From: Streptomyces sp. S4.7
GTDB lineage: Bacteria; Actinomycetota; Actinomycetes; Streptomycetales; Streptomycetaceae
DNA: 64,000 bases
Direction: 5' to 3'
Assembly (NCBI RefSeq): GCF_010384365.1
Contig: NZ_CP048397.1
Span: forward strand, 1,674,001 to 1,738,000
Shown piece by piece: positions 22,976 through 32,565 of the stretch. Numbering within the stretch: the stretch's first letter is position 1; each line of letters begins with the position of its first letter. A program made the translations under genes and the position numbers. The notes beneath the pieces are model-generated. The model worked only from the letters and a program-made list of their open reading frames with translations, made no database searches and was not told the origin of the DNA.

Positions 22976-23805
22976 CCGGCCGTCCGCGACACCCCGCGCA
23001 TCCCCCGCTCACCTGGCTGTACGCGCCCGGTGACCGGCCCGACGTCGTACAGAAGGCGCTCGCCTCCGGCGCCGACGCGGTGATCGTCGACCTGGAGGAC
23101 GCGGTGGCCGCCGACCGCAGGGAGTACGCGCGCTCCGCGACGGCCGAGCTGCTGACCTCGCCGTGGCCCACCCCGGTCCACGTCCGGATCGCCGGCGAGG
23201 ACGACATCGCCCCGCTCGTCGGGCTCCCGGGCCTGGCCGGGCTGCGGCTGCCGAAGGTCACGCGCCCCTCCGACATCCACCGGATCGCCGCCGTCGCCCC
23301 GGACACACACCTGTACGCGCTGCTCGAATCCGCCCTCGGCATCGAGAACGCCCACGCCATCGCCACGGCCCACCCCGCCCTGCGGGGTATCGCGCTCGGC
23401 GAGGCCGACCTGCGCGCCGAGCTCGGCATGGGGAACGACGCGGGGCTCGACTGGCCGCGTGGCCGCGTCGTGGTGGCGGCGCGGGCCGCCGGTCTGCCGG
23501 CTCCTGTCCAGTCGGTCCACCCCGACGTACGGGATTCGGACGGGCTGGCCGCGTCCTGCGCGCACGGCCGCTCGCTCGGCTTCTTCGGCCGTTCCGCGAT
23601 CCATCCGCGCCAGCTGCCGGTGATCGAGCGCGCGTATCTTCCGACGGCGCGGGAGGTCGAGTCAGCGGCGGAGATCATCGAGGCGGCGGCGGGGAACGCG
23701 GGGGCGCAGGCGCTGCCGGACGGGCGTTTCGTGGACGCGGCGATCGTGGCCGCCGCCCACCGCACACTGTTCCTGGCTGCGCGGCGACAGCACGAGGTGC
23801 ACTGA
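22972..23805 (+). CDS. HpcH/HpaI-family CoA ester lyase (citrate lyase beta-like)
   Basis: A 277-residue TIM-barrel lyase of the CitE/malyl-CoA/citramalyl-CoA group, which cleaves a hydroxyacyl-CoA to acetyl-CoA plus a keto acid. Visible signatures: LYAPGDRPD, VIVDLEDAV with the metal-binding acidic residues, LLESALGIENA and SAIHPRQ. It has a GTG start with 4-nt overlap and is the last gene of the operon, followed by a strong hairpin. Its presence implies the pathway ends in central metabolites; the exact substrate cannot be told. Confidence 0.9.
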   Translation: MTGRPRHPAHPPLTWLYAPGDRPDVVQKALASGADAVIVDLEDAVAADRREYARSATAELLTSPWPTPVHVRIAGEDDIAPLVGLPGLAGLRLPKVTRPSDIHRIAAVAPDTHLYALLESALGIENAHAIATAHPALRGIALGEADLRAELGMGNDAGLDWPRGRVVVAARAAGLPAPVQSVHPDVRDSDGLAASCAHGRSLGFFGRSAIHPRQLPVIERAYLPTAREVESAAEIIEAAAGNAGAQALPDGRFVDAAIVAAAHRTLFLAARRQHEVH

Positions 23806-23807
23806 AA

Positions 23808-23843
23808 TCGCCGGGCGGGCCGCGTTCGCGGCCCGCCCGGCGA
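23808..23843. terminator. Strong bidirectional hairpin between operon end and lgt
   Basis: A perfect 16-bp G/C stem with a 4-nt loop starts 2 bp after the lyase stop codon and lies 38 bp from the lgt stop. It serves both convergent transcripts. Confidence 0.85.
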
Positions 23844-23880
23844 TTGAAGAACAAGCGCGGCCTACGCGCCGCGCAACCGG

Positions 23881-24846
23881 TCAGACGTTCTTGGCCGTCG
23901 CCGCGTCCGCGCTGCCCTCGGCGTCGGCGTCCGTGGCCGCGTCGGGGGCGTCGTCGTCCTTGGCGCCGGCGCTCGTCGCGTCGCCGTCCTGGTCCTTGCC
24001 GTCCTCGGCCTTGGCGTCCTTGCCGAGCAGCTCCCGGTCCGGCTCGACGATCTCCTCGCGCCCCGGCCTGATCCGCGCCGAGACCACCATGTAGACCACG
24101 GCCAGCACGAAGACGATGATCGCGGTCCATACGTTGAGGCGCAGCCCGAGCACATGGTGCGCCTCGTCGACGCGCATGTACTCGATCCAGGCGCGGCCTA
24201 CGCAGTAGGCGGCGACGTAGAGCGCGAACGCGCGTCCGTGGCCGAGCTTGAAGCGCCGGTCGGCCCAGACCACGAGCAGCGCGACGCCGACGCACCACAG
24301 CGACTCGTAGAGGAACGTCGGGTGGTAGAGGCCGCTGTCACGGTTGGCGCCGTCGCTGATCTCCAGCGCCCACGGCACGTCGGTGGCCTTGCCGTACAGC
24401 TCCTGGTTGAACCAGTTGCCCCAGCGGCCGATGCCCTGGGCGAGCACGATCGCGGGTGCGATGGCGTCCGCGTACGCAGGCAACGGGATTCCCCGGCGGC
24501 GACAGCCGATCCAGGCGCCGACGGCGCCGAAGGCGATCGCGCCCCAGATCCCGAGGCCGCCCTCCCAGATCTTGAAGGCGTCGACCCAGTTCTTACCGTC
24601 GCTGAAGTACAGCTGGTAATCGGTGATCACGTGGTAGAGCCGACCGCCGACGAGTCCGAAGGGCACGGCCCAGACGGAGATGTCGGCCACCGTGCCGGCC
24701 TTGCCACCGCGGGCGATCCAGCGCTTGTTGCCGTACCAGACGGCGACGAAGACACCGAGAATGATGCAGAACGCATAGCCGCGCAGCGGGAGTGGTCCGA
24801 GATGGATCACTCCGCTCGACGGACTGGGGATGTAGGCAATGTCCAT
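23881..24846 (-). CDS. lgt: Prolipoprotein diacylglyceryl transferase
   Basis: An integral membrane enzyme that adds diacylglycerol from phosphatidylglycerol to the lipobox Cys of prolipoproteins, the first step of lipoprotein maturation. It has 321 residues with seven predicted membrane helices. The Lgt signature GRWGNWFNQELYG is intact, and the conserved GGRLYHVITDY (with the catalytic His region) and GLGIWGAI are present. The C-terminal 60 residues are a charged Asp/Ala/Lys tail that is not part of the catalytic fold and is common in actinomycete Lgt. It starts at ATG 24846. Confidence 0.96.
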   Translation of the reverse strand: MDIAYIPSPSSGVIHLGPLPLRGYAFCIILGVFVAVWYGNKRWIARGGKAGTVADISVWAVPFGLVGGRLYHVITDYQLYFSDGKNWVDAFKIWEGGLGIWGAIAFGAVGAWIGCRRRGIPLPAYADAIAPAIVLAQGIGRWGNWFNQELYGKATDVPWALEISDGANRDSGLYHPTFLYESLWCVGVALLVVWADRRFKLGHGRAFALYVAAYCVGRAWIEYMRVDEAHHVLGLRLNVWTAIIVFVLAVVYMVVSARIRPGREEIVEPDRELLGKDAKAEDGKDQDGDATSAGAKDDDAPDAATDADAEGSADAATAKNV

Positions 24847-24948
24847 GGCGGTTCCGACGCTACAGTGCCGGGCGGGGCCTGCGGCAACCCGCCCCGCAAC
24901 GTCTGGATAACGAGCCCGCGCGAACCAGGCGTCGCGCGGCCCCTGGTT

Positions 24949-25794
24949 TCAGGAGGGCGAGGCGCCCGTGTCGGGCGGTGTCGCCGGTGCGGTGCCCGGC
25001 TGCTCGCCCTTGTTGGCCTCCGTGACCCACCTCTTGAAGTTGGCCGGAGTGATGTTCTCGCCGCCCTTCTTGGGGAAGACGGATTCACCGTTGAGCAGGA
25101 CGGTCGGCGTGCCGCTGAAGCCGCCGTTCTGGAACGCGGTGTTCGAGTTCATCACCCATTTGTCGTGCTTGCCGTCCTCCACGCACTGGCGGAAGCCGGG
25201 GGCCGACTCCAGGCCGTCGACCTTGCCCGCCAGCTCCAGCAGCCGCGCGTTGTCGGCGAAGGCGTCGTCCGGCTCCGGCGGCTGATTCTGGAACAGGGTG
25301 TCGTGGTATGGCGCGAACTTGCCGACGTCCTGGGCACACGCCGCCGCGTTGGCCGCGCGCAGCGAGCCGCTGCCGCCCATGTTGCCGTCGATGATCGTGG
25401 CTAGGTGGTAGTCGACCTTGAGCTGCCCGGCGGTCTCCAGCTCCTTGATCGTGTCCCTGAACGCGTTCTCGAACTGACCGCAGGCGGGGCAGCGGAAGTC
25501 CTCCCACACGGTGAGGGTCGACGGCGCGTCGCTCATGCCCACGGGGATCGACAGCTCGTCCTTGCCCTGGGCTCCCGACGGGGCCAGCACGGGGCCCGCG
25601 GCGCCGCTGCCGTCCTTGTCCTTGTTCGCGTTGGTGGCGACGATGCCGATCGCCGCCGCCGCGCCCAGGACGCCCACCACCGCCGCCGAGACGACCAGGG
25701 TGCGCTTGCGCCGCTCCCGCCTCTTCTCCTGCTCACGCTGCACCTGGAGCCGCTCTCGGGCGCTCCTCTTTGCCTCACGGTTCTTCTCGCTCAC
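24949..25794 (-). CDS. Membrane-anchored DsbA-like thioredoxin-domain protein
   Basis: A 281-residue signal-anchored extracytoplasmic oxidoreductase. GTG 25794 starts a basic Arg/Lys/Glu cytoplasmic tail (1-31), a single membrane helix (32-52), then a DsbA/thioredoxin-like domain. The redox motif is CPAC at 102-105 (DFRCPACGQF), and a cis-Pro loop is seen in FSGTPTVLLNG. The helical insertion contains two further Cys that may pair. The likely role is disulphide formation or isomerisation in secreted proteins. A paralogue with CPIC is encoded at 58692. It begins only 14 bp after the trp terminator. Confidence 0.9.
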   Translation of the reverse strand: MSEKNREAKRSARERLQVQREQEKRRERRKRTLVVSAAVVGVLGAAAAIGIVATNANKDKDGSGAAGPVLAPSGAQGKDELSIPVGMSDAPSTLTVWEDFRCPACGQFENAFRDTIKELETAGQLKVDYHLATIIDGNMGGSGSLRAANAAACAQDVGKFAPYHDTLFQNQPPEPDDAFADNARLLELAGKVDGLESAPGFRQCVEDGKHDKWVMNSNTAFQNGGFSGTPTVLLNGESVFPKKGGENITPANFKRWVTEANKGEQPGTAPATPPDTGASPS

Positions 25795-25808
25795 GCCACA
25801 GCAACGAA

Positions 25809-25836
25809 CCGGGGAGGCGCGTACGCACCTCCCCGG
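25809..25836. terminator. Hairpin at the end of the trpBA transcript
   Basis: A perfect 9-bp stem (CCGGGGAGG) with a 10-nt loop lies about 45 bp beyond the trpA stop and just before the GTG of the DsbA-like gene. Depending on read-through it could couple or separate the two. Confidence 0.65.
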
Positions 25837-25880
25837 TCCCAGGTCCACCCGTACGAGGGACCTCCGGCGCCCGTCGTCCG

Positions 25881-26693
25881 TCAGCGCTTGCGAACGCCTT
25901 CGGCCAGCTCGCCCGCCAGGTCGCGGACGGCCGCCAGCCCGGCCGCGCGGTCGGGGGCGTCCAGCATCAGCTTGACGAAGGCCGAGCCGACGATGACCCC
26001 GTCGGCGAACGCGGCGACCTCGGCGGCCTGCGCCGCGTTGGACACCCCGAGCCCGACGCACACCGGCAGGTCCGTGCTCGCACGGGTCCGCCGCACCAGG
26101 TCCTGGGCCTGCGCGCCGACCGACTGGCGGGTGCCGGTGACTCCCATGAGGGAGGCCGCGTAGACGAATCCGGAGCCCACGGCCGTGATCTTCGCGAGGC
26201 GGTCGTCCCTGCTGCTCGGCGCGACGACGAAGACGGTGGCGAGACCGTTCTTGTCGGCGTGCTGCCGCCACACGTCGGACTCCTGTACGGGCAGGTCGGG
26301 CAGGATGCACCCGGCGCCGCCCGCCTCGGCGAGCTCCGTGGTGAACCGTTCGATGCCGTACCGGTCGATCGGGTTCCAGTACGTCATGACCAGCACCGGC
26401 TTTCCGGTGGCCTCGTACGCCTCGCGGACCGTGCGCATCACGTCCGCGATCCGCACGCCGCCCTTGAGGGCGATGTCGTCGGCGGTCTGGATGACGGGGC
26501 CGTCGAGCACCGGGTCGCTGTGCGGCAGCCCGACCTCGACGACGTCGGCGCCGCCGTCGAAGACGGCCTTCACGGCGTCGATGCCGCCGTCCACCGTGGG
26601 GAATCCGGCCGGCAGATAGGCGATGAGCGCGGCGCGCCCCTCGCTCCTTGCGCCGGCGAGGGTGTCGCTCAACAGCTGGATGTTCCCGCTCAC
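25881..26693 (-). CDS. trpA: Tryptophan synthase alpha chain
   Basis: A 270-residue TIM barrel that splits indole-3-glycerol phosphate to indole and glyceraldehyde-3-phosphate; indole is channelled to TrpB. Signature seen: [19 protein letters not shown] (with catalytic Glu); the second catalytic Asp is in [11 protein letters not shown]. The phosphate-binding loop is GVTGTRQSV and GVIVGSAFV. The GTG start overlaps the trpB stop (GTGA). Confidence 0.97.
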   Translation of the reverse strand: MSGNIQLLSDTLAGARSEGRAALIAYLPAGFPTVDGGIDAVKAVFDGGADVVEVGLPHSDPVLDGPVIQTADDIALKGGVRIADVMRTVREAYEATGKPVLVMTYWNPIDRYGIERFTTELAEAGGAGCILPDLPVQESDVWRQHADKNGLATVFVVAPSSRDDRLAKITAVGSGFVYAASLMGVTGTRQSVGAQAQDLVRRTRASTDLPVCVGLGVSNAAQAAEVAAFADGVIVGSAFVKLMLDAPDRAAGLAAVRDLAGELAEGVRKR

Positions 26694-27928
26694 TTGGCGC
26701 TCTCCCCGTCGTACAGCCCGAAGTAGCGGGCAGCGGTGTCCATGTCCTTGTCGCCGCGCCCGGAGAGGTTGACGACGATCAGACCGTCCCTCCCCAGCTC
26801 GCGGCCGACCTCCAGCGCCCCGGCGAGCGCGTGCGCGCTCTCGATGGCCGGAATGATGCCCTCGGTACGGGACAGCAGCAGCAGCGCCTTCATGGCGTCG
26901 TCGTCGGTCACGGCCCGGTACTCAGCGCGGCCGCTGTCCTTGAGGTACGCGTGCTCGGGGCCGATGCCGGGGTAGTCGAGCCCGGCGGAGATCGAGTACG
27001 GCTCGGTGATCTGGCCCTCGTCGTCCTGGAGGACGTAGGACCGTGAGCCGTGCAGGATGCCCGGCTCGCCCGCGCTCAGAGTCGCCGCGTGCTCGCCGGT
27101 CCCGATGCCGTGGCCCGCGGGCTCGCAGCCCACCAGCCGTACGGCCTCGTCGGCGAGGAACGCGTGGAAGAGGCCGATCGCGTTGGATCCGCCTCCTACA
27201 CAGGCGACGGCCGCGTCGGGCAGCCGGCCCGTCCTCTCCAGAAGCTGGCGCCTGGCCTCGACGCCGATGACGCGGTGGAAGTCGCGCACCATCGCGGGGA
27301 AGGGGTGCGGTCCGGCGACGGTGCCGAACAGGTAGTGCGTACGGTCCACATTGGCGACCCAGTCGCGGAACGCCTCGTTGATGGCGTCCTTCAGGGTGCG
27401 GCTGCCGGACCTGACCGGTACGACCTCGGCGCCGAGCATCCGCATCCGGGCGACGTTGAGCGCCTGGCGCTCGGTGTCGATCTCGCCCATGTAGATGGTG
27501 CATTCGAGTCCGAACAGCGCGCAGGCGGTCGCGGTGGCGACGCCGTGCTGTCCGGCTCCGGTCTCGGCGATGACGCGGGTCTTGCCCATGCGCTTGGTGA
27601 GCAGCGCCTGGCCGAGCACGTTGTTGATCTTGTGGGACCCGGTGTGGTTCAGGTCCTCCCGCTTGAGGTACACCGTGGCGCCGCCGGCCTCCTCGGCGAA
27701 CCGCGGGACCTCGGTGAGCGCGCTGGGGCGGCCGGTGTAGTTGACCAGGAGGTCGTTCAGCTCCGCGGCGAAGGCGGGGTCGCCCTTGGCCTTCTCGTAC
27801 TCGACGGCGACCTCGTCCACGGCGGCGACGAGCGCCTCGGGGATGAACTTGCCGCCGTACGCGCCGAAGTAGCCCTCGGCGTTCGGGCTCAGGCCCGTGG
27901 GATCGGGGATGAAGAACTCGGAAGTCAC
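26690..27928 (-). CDS. trpB: Tryptophan synthase beta chain
   Basis: A 412-residue PLP enzyme that joins indole and serine. The PLP lysine lies in [15 protein letters not shown], and the glycine-rich phosphate loop is [13 protein letters not shown] 27928 is chosen because GAGGAG lies 8 nt upstream and the protein then starts like other actinomycete TrpB ([11 protein letters not shown]); a longer in-frame start at 27976 lacks support. It is separated from trpM by 180 bp, which contains a small G/C hairpin at 28081-28096, so the trpBA level may be set separately. Confidence 0.96.
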   Translation of the reverse strand: MTSEFFIPDPTGLSPNAEGYFGAYGGKFIPEALVAAVDEVAVEYEKAKGDPAFAAELNDLLVNYTGRPSALTEVPRFAEEAGGATVYLKREDLNHTGSHKINNVLGQALLTKRMGKTRVIAETGAGQHGVATATACALFGLECTIYMGEIDTERQALNVARMRMLGAEVVPVRSGSRTLKDAINEAFRDWVANVDRTHYLFGTVAGPHPFPAMVRDFHRVIGVEARRQLLERTGRLPDAAVACVGGGSNAIGLFHAFLADEAVRLVGCEPAGHGIGTGEHAATLSAGEPGILHGSRSYVLQDDEGQITEPYSISAGLDYPGIGPEHAYLKDSGRAEYRAVTDDDAMKALLLLSRTEGIIPAIESAHALAGALEVGRELGRDGLIVVNLSGRGDKDMDTAARYFGLYDGESAK

Positions 27929-28108
27929 GGACGGATCTCCTCGTGAAGCGACGGGTGGGTGCACCGTAGGCGCCACGGGCGACTCGGCCCTGTACCGGCG
28001 TGGGAGCCGGGAGGGCGATGGTCTGTGGGGACCGGCCTTGCGGACATGCGAGGACGCGGTGCGGCGACGTGGGACACGTGCCGCCCGCGTGGGCGGGCGT
28101 GCGTGCGG

Positions 28109-28333
28109 CTACGCGGTCGCGCGGTGGTCGCTGTCGGAAGGGCCTCGCCGGGGCGCGACCCGGCGCCATCGCATGCCGTTGACCTGGCCGGGTTCGTCAC
28201 CGATCACGTACCGCACCCGCCGCCCGTGCACACGCCTGGCCGGGGCCCGGCAGCCACGCGGCCGGCACCCGCGCGCCAGCGGCGCGTGGGGCGCGCGCAC
28301 GGCGGCGGGACGTCCGGAGGCGGATACGGGCAT
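28109..28333 (-). CDS. trpM: TrpM-like small modulator of tryptophan synthesis
   Basis: A 74-residue, very basic protein. ATG 28333 lies 7 nt after the trpC stop. It sits between trpC and trpB, the place of trpM in Streptomyces coelicolor, where a 63-residue protein was reported to modulate tryptophan synthesis and differentiation. Visible: Cys-containing ARGCRPRGCRAPARRVHGRR and a well-formed segment VRYVIGDEPGQVNGMRWRR that looks like real coding sequence. Identity is inferred from position and remembered sequence character, so moderate confidence. A hairpin at 28081-28096 follows its stop. Confidence 0.65.
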   Translation of the reverse strand: MPVSASGRPAAVRAPHAPLARGCRPRGCRAPARRVHGRRVRYVIGDEPGQVNGMRWRRVAPRRGPSDSDHRATA

Positions 28334-28340
28334 CGGTGGG

Positions 28341-29150
28341 TCAGCCCCGTCCGTGCCGCAGGGCGGGGTGGGCGCCGGCCGCGACGAGGTCGGCCACGGC
28401 CACCTTCGGGTCACGCCCGGTGACCAGGGACTCGCCGACGAGAACCGAGTCGGCGCCCGCGTTGGCGTACGCGATGAGGTCGTGCGGCCCGCGGACACCG
28501 GACTCGGCGATCTTGACGATCCCGTCCGGGATCTCGGGGGCGAGCCGCTCGAACGTGCCGCGGTCGACCTTCAGCGTCTTCAGGTCGCGCGCGTTGACGC
28601 CGATGATCTTGGCTCCGGCCTCGACCGCGCGCTCCACCTCGTCCTCGTCGTGCACCTCGACGATCGGGGTGAGTCCGATGGACTCGGCGCGCTCGATGAG
28701 CGAGACGAGCGCGGGCTGCTCCAGGGCGGCGACGATCAGCAGGACGAGGTCGGCGCCGTAGGCGCGCGCCTCCCACAGCTGGTACGCCGTGACGATGAAG
28801 TCCTTGCGCAGGACGGCGATGTCGACCTTGGCGCGGACGGCTTCGAGGTCGGCCAGCGAGCCGCCGAAGCGGCGCTGCTCGGTCAGTACGGAGATGACGG
28901 ACGCCCCGCCCGCCTCGTAGTCGGCGGCCAGACCCGCGGGGTCGGCGATCGCGGCCAGCGCGCCCTTGGAGGGGCTGGAGCGCTTGACCTCACAGATCAC
29001 CGTGACGCCCTCGCCGCGCAGTGCGGCGACGCCATCCTTGGCCGGCCGTGCCCTGGCCGCGCGCTCCTTGATCTCGTCGAGGCCGACGCGCGCCTGGCGC
29101 TCCGCGAGGTCGGCGCGTACGCCTTCGATGATCTCGTCGAGCACACTCAC
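28341..29150 (-). CDS. trpC: Indole-3-glycerol phosphate synthase
   Basis: A 269-residue TIM barrel that closes the indole ring from CdRP. Catalytic residues are in [10 protein letters not shown], the lysine loop VLRKDFIV and the ESGV motif near the C-terminus ([10 protein letters not shown]). The GTG start follows AAGGGGG. It is the first trp gene in its transcript going towards trpM-trpB-trpA, with about 125 bp of leader before DUF2752. Confidence 0.97.
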   Translation of the reverse strand: MSVLDEIIEGVRADLAERQARVGLDEIKERAARARPAKDGVAALRGEGVTVICEVKRSSPSKGALAAIADPAGLAADYEAGGASVISVLTEQRRFGGSLADLEAVRAKVDIAVLRKDFIVTAYQLWEARAYGADLVLLIVAALEQPALVSLIERAESIGLTPIVEVHDEDEVERAVEAGAKIIGVNARDLKTLKVDRGTFERLAPEIPDGIVKIAESGVRGPHDLIAYANAGADSVLVGESLVTGRDPKVAVADLVAAGAHPALRHGRG

Positions 29151-29275
29151 GCGAGCGGCCCCCTTCCGGGAACGGTGTCGGATTCAGCCATGGATGAGGA
29201 TCAGCCATGTCGATGGTATCCGGAGGAGGGCCGAGGGCCCGCATCCGCTGGTCGAGCATCCCATCACCTGGGACT

Positions 29276-29722
29276 TCACGGAGCGAACGACGAGCCGAAA
29301 GGCACGTTCCGTACCACTGTGAAGACCAGGATCACCGCTCCGACGGCCCATCCCAGGAAGGGTGGCACCGAGACACGGAGCCGTGTTCCGCGAGCGACGT
29401 GAATCAGCCACACCAGCCACACCACGGCGAAGACCGCGTAACCGGCGACCGCGAGCGCGTTGGCGCCGAGGGCGGCGGCGAGGTCACCGTGCGCGACGGC
29501 ATGGGCGCTGCGCAGGCCGCCGCAGCCGGGACAGTAGAGGCCGGTCATGCTGAGCAGCGGGCAGACGGGGTAGTGGCCGCTCTCGTTGGGGTCGACCAGA
29601 CCGACGTAGGTGAAGGCGGCCACGACGCCGGTGAGTGTGCCGAGCGGCGCGAGGAGCCGCCGGGCGCGGGTCGCCGGAACGGGGGCCGGGGGCGGCGCGG
29701 CGGGTGCAGGCATGGCGTCCAC
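29276..29722 (-). CDS. DUF2752 membrane protein
   Basis: A 148-residue small membrane protein with a Pro/Ala-rich cytoplasmic N-terminus (1-20) and three hydrophobic segments. The DUF2752 hallmark is the cysteine motif LYCPGCGGLRSAHA near residue 65, preceded by another Cys (CPLLSMTG). The function is unknown; the CxxC suggests metal or redox chemistry near the membrane surface. GTG 29722 has GGGGGA upstream; ATG 29713 is an alternative. It lies inside the trp gene series, as commonly seen in Streptomyces. Confidence 0.85.
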   Translation of the reverse strand: MDAMPAPAAPPPAPVPATRARRLLAPLGTLTGVVAAFTYVGLVDPNESGHYPVCPLLSMTGLYCPGCGGLRSAHAVAHGDLAAALGANALAVAGYAVFAVVWLVWLIHVARGTRLRVSVPPFLGWAVGAVILVFTVVRNVPFGSSFAP

Positions 29723-29882
29723 GCGATGATTGTCCCCCGTGGGGGCGCGAAAGCGCAGCCCGCCCCCGGGCGCGCGCGTCGCTCACGCCCCCGCGGGACA
29801 CGCGGGACGCGCGAAGGCGTGGCCCGGGACGCCGGGTCACGCCTTCCTGTCGCGAGTGCGCGGGTACGTACGCGAGGACGCG

Positions 29883-30221
29883 TTACGCGGTCTGCTGCGC
29901 CGGCTCGGGCTGGGCCGCGTGCGGCTGACCGGTCGGGTGGCCCTCGCCACGCTCGACGGCCTCGCGCTCCGCGCGGTCCAGGGACGCCCGTGCGGCCTCC
30001 ACACGGGCCTGCTTGGCGGCTTCGGACTCCTTGGCGGCGCCGAGGCCCGCGGCCCTCATGGCGAGGCCGACGATGCCGCCGAGGAGGACGACCGCGAGGC
30101 CGCCGACGAACCCGATGGGATCGGCCGCCACCATGAAGACGCCTGCGATGCAGAAGCCGATGACAGAGATGGTGACACCGGTCCAGGCGGCCGGGGTGTG
30201 TCCGTGGCTGCTGCCCGCCAT
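29883..30221 (-). CDS. HGxxPAAW-motif small membrane protein
   Basis: 112 residues from ATG 30221 (GAGGAG upstream). It opens with AGSSHGHTPAAWTGV, the motif that names this actinomycete family, and then has two closely spaced membrane helices and a charged Ala/Glu C-terminal tail. The family has no known function and is found next to trp genes. Longer in-frame starts exist but would put extra sequence before the conserved motif. Confidence 0.85.
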   Translation of the reverse strand: MAGSSHGHTPAAWTGVTISVIGFCIAGVFMVAADPIGFVGGLAVVLLGGIVGLAMRAAGLGAAKESEAAKQARVEAARASLDRAEREAVERGEGHPTGQPHAAQPEPAQQTA

Positions 30222-30344
30222 GAATTCGCTCCTCGTTGCTGATGTGCCGCGGTGGTCGCGCGCTGGGTGAGCCGAACGCTCACGGTTCATTGTCCCGCAC
30301 CCGTCGGCGTTCCCCGTCGAGGGGGTCGGGATGCGCGGCCCCGG

Positions 30345-31028
30345 CTAGCCGGTCGGGTCCTCGCCCCGGTCCAGTGCCTTCCAGATGTCCTCGGGCCGGT
30401 CGGGGTCCGTGGCGGGCCCGGTGGCCTTGGCGCGCCCGGCGGCCGGTTCGCGGACGCGGGCGGCGCGCGGGGTGCCGTCGCGTTCGTAGCGGCCCGACAT
30501 GGTGGGCCAGTGTGATCCGTACCTCAGGGCGAGGAGCCCGGCGAGCAGGATCAGTACGCCGCCGGCCGCCGTCACGTACGGCCAGGCGGTGTGGGTGAGG
30601 GCGGCGACGGTCGCTGCGGTGTCACCGGTCGTACGCGCGGCCTCGTCGTCGAGCGCGGCGCCGTCGGTCGCGCCGACGAGCGCGGCGACGGTCGCGCCCG
30701 CGCCGCTGAGGGTGAGCAGCGCGGAGACGAGCAGCCGGCCCGCCGTACGGACGGCGAAGACGGCGACGAGGGCGGCCAGGCCGACGACGGCGAGCGCGGC
30801 CGGGACGCCGGTGACGTCTCGGCCTCCCGCGTCGAGCGACACGGTGCCGCCCGCCACGGTGGCGCTGCCCTCGGCCCAGGTCTGGCCGGAGGCGATCAGC
30901 ACAACGGCGGCGCCGGCCGCGCCGAGGAGGAGTGCGATGCCGAGACTTCGGCCGGCGCGCCTTCTCGTGGCGTCGGCCGGGGTCGCGGCGCGGGGCTGGG
31001 GAATGGGTAGGGCAGTCACCCGACCCAC
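30345..31028 (-). CDS. TIGR02234-type trp-region membrane protein
   Basis: A 227-residue membrane protein with four hydrophobic helices and an Arg-rich, Pro-rich C-terminal tail ending EDIWKALDRGEDPTG. This matches the tryptophan-associated membrane protein family typical of actinobacterial trp loci. Its GTG shares one base with the trpE stop codon (TAGTG), so it is coupled to trpE. Function is unknown; transport or regulation related to tryptophan has been assumed from context only. Confidence 0.85.
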   Translation of the reverse strand: MGRVTALPIPQPRAATPADATRRRAGRSLGIALLLGAAGAAVVLIASGQTWAEGSATVAGGTVSLDAGGRDVTGVPAALAVVGLAALVAVFAVRTAGRLLVSALLTLSGAGATVAALVGATDGAALDDEAARTTGDTAATVAALTHTAWPYVTAAGGVLILLAGLLALRYGSHWPTMSGRYERDGTPRAARVREPAAGRAKATGPATDPDRPEDIWKALDRGEDPTG

Positions 31029-32554
31029 TATCCCCTACCGGTGCCGGCCGTTTCGGACGGGCCTCCCAGCCGGTTCGCCGCGTGGACGGCGCGCAGGACG
31101 GCGGCGGCCTTGTTACGGCACTCGGTGTCCTCGGCGACGGGGTCGGAGTCGGCGACGACTCCGGCGCCCGCCTGTACGTAGGCGGTGCCGTCCCGGAGCA
31201 GGGCCGTACGGATGGCGATGGCGGTGTCGGAGTCCCCGGCGAAGTCGAGATAGCCGACGCAGCCTCCGTACAGACCGCGCCGTGAGGGTTCCAGTTCGTC
31301 GATGATCTGCAGGGCGCGGGGCTTCGGGGCGCCGGAGAGCGTGCCGGCGGGGAAGCAGGCGGTCAGGACGTCGAAGGCGGTACGGCCCTCGGCGACGCGG
31401 CCGGTGACGGTCGAGACGATGTGCATGACGTGCGAGTAGCGCTCGACGGACATGAAGTCGACGACCTCGACGCTGCCGGGCTCGCAGACCCGCCCGAGGT
31501 CGTTGCGGCCCAGGTCGACCAGCATCAGGTGCTCGGCGCGCTCCTTGGGATCGGCGAGCAGTTCGTCGGCGAGCGCCTGGTCGTCCTGCGGTGTCTCGCC
31601 GCGCGGGCGGGTGCCGGCGATGGGGTGGACCATCGCGTGCCCGTCCTCGACCTTGACCAGCGCCTCGGGGCTGGAGCCGACGACGTCGAAGCCGTCGAAG
31701 CGGAAGAGATACATGTACGGGCTCGGGTTGGTGGCCCGCAGTACCCGGTAGACGTCGAGCGCGCTCGCCTCGCAGGGGGTCTCGAACCGCTGCGAGGGCA
31801 CGACCTGGAAGGCCTCGCCCGCCCTGATGCGCTCCTTGATGTCCTCGACGGCCTCCTGGTAGGCCACGCCGCCCCAGAGCGCGGTGTACGGCGGCAGTTC
31901 GGACGGCGGCAGCGCGGTGGGAACGGTGTCCGCCGGGCGTGTCAGGTCCCGCTCCATGGCGTCGAGGCGGCCGACGGCGTCCGCGTATGCCTCGTCGACG
32001 CCCGTGTCGAGGTCGTTGTGGTTGATCGCGTTGGCGATGAGCAGGACGGTGCCGGAGCGGTGGTCCAGGACGGCGAGGTCGGAGGTGAGCAGCATCGTCA
32101 GCTCGGGCAGGTGGAGATCGTCGCGCGCGTGGTCGCCGATCTTCTTCTCCAGCCGGCGCACGACGTCGAAGCCGAGGTAGCCGACCATGCCGCCGGTGAA
32201 GGGCGGCAGGTCGGCCTCGTGGTCGTGGAGGGTACGCGGTGTGTGGAGGGTCTCCACGGTGGCGCGCAGGGCCGCCAGCGGGTCGCCGTCGACGGGCACG
32301 CCGACGGGCGGGGTGCCGAGCCAGTGGGTGCGTCCGTCGCGTTCGGTGAGGGTGGCGGCGGACCGTACGCCGATGAAGGAGTAGCGCGACCAGGAGCGGC
32401 CGTTCTCGGCGGATTCGAGGAGGAAGGTCCCCGGGCGTTCGGCGGCGAGCTTGCGGTAGAGACCGACCGGGGTGTCGCCGTCCGCGAGGAGCCTGCGGCC
32501 GACCGGGATGACACGGCGGTCGACCGCCAGCTTGCGGAAGGTGTCGAGATCCAT
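31028..32554 (-). CDS. trpE: Anthranilate synthase component I
   Basis: A 508-residue chorismate-using enzyme for the first committed step of tryptophan synthesis, using ammonia from a glutaminase subunit (not present in this window). The tryptophan-feedback motif LLESAE is at about residue 40, and the chorismate-binding C-terminal core shows [14 protein letters not shown] and [11 protein letters not shown]. The ATG lies 11 bp after the hisI stop, so trpE is co-transcribed with a histidine gene. I saw no Trp-rich leader peptide upstream. Confidence 0.97.
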   Translation of the reverse strand: MDLDTFRKLAVDRRVIPVGRRLLADGDTPVGLYRKLAAERPGTFLLESAENGRSWSRYSFIGVRSAATLTERDGRTHWLGTPPVGVPVDGDPLAALRATVETLHTPRTLHDHEADLPPFTGGMVGYLGFDVVRRLEKKIGDHARDDLHLPELTMLLTSDLAVLDHRSGTVLLIANAINHNDLDTGVDEAYADAVGRLDAMERDLTRPADTVPTALPPSELPPYTALWGGVAYQEAVEDIKERIRAGEAFQVVPSQRFETPCEASALDVYRVLRATNPSPYMYLFRFDGFDVVGSSPEALVKVEDGHAMVHPIAGTRPRGETPQDDQALADELLADPKERAEHLMLVDLGRNDLGRVCEPGSVEVVDFMSVERYSHVMHIVSTVTGRVAEGRTAFDVLTACFPAGTLSGAPKPRALQIIDELEPSRRGLYGGCVGYLDFAGDSDTAIAIRTALLRDGTAYVQAGAGVVADSDPVAEDTECRNKAAAVLRAVHAANRLGGPSETAGTGRG

Positions 32555-32565
32555 GGCCGGTGAGC

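Noticed and set aside
27925..28200. Minus-strand open frame of about 91 codons between trpM and trpB
   Set aside because: Poor third-position bias and overlap with the 3' half of trpM in another frame; no ribosome site.
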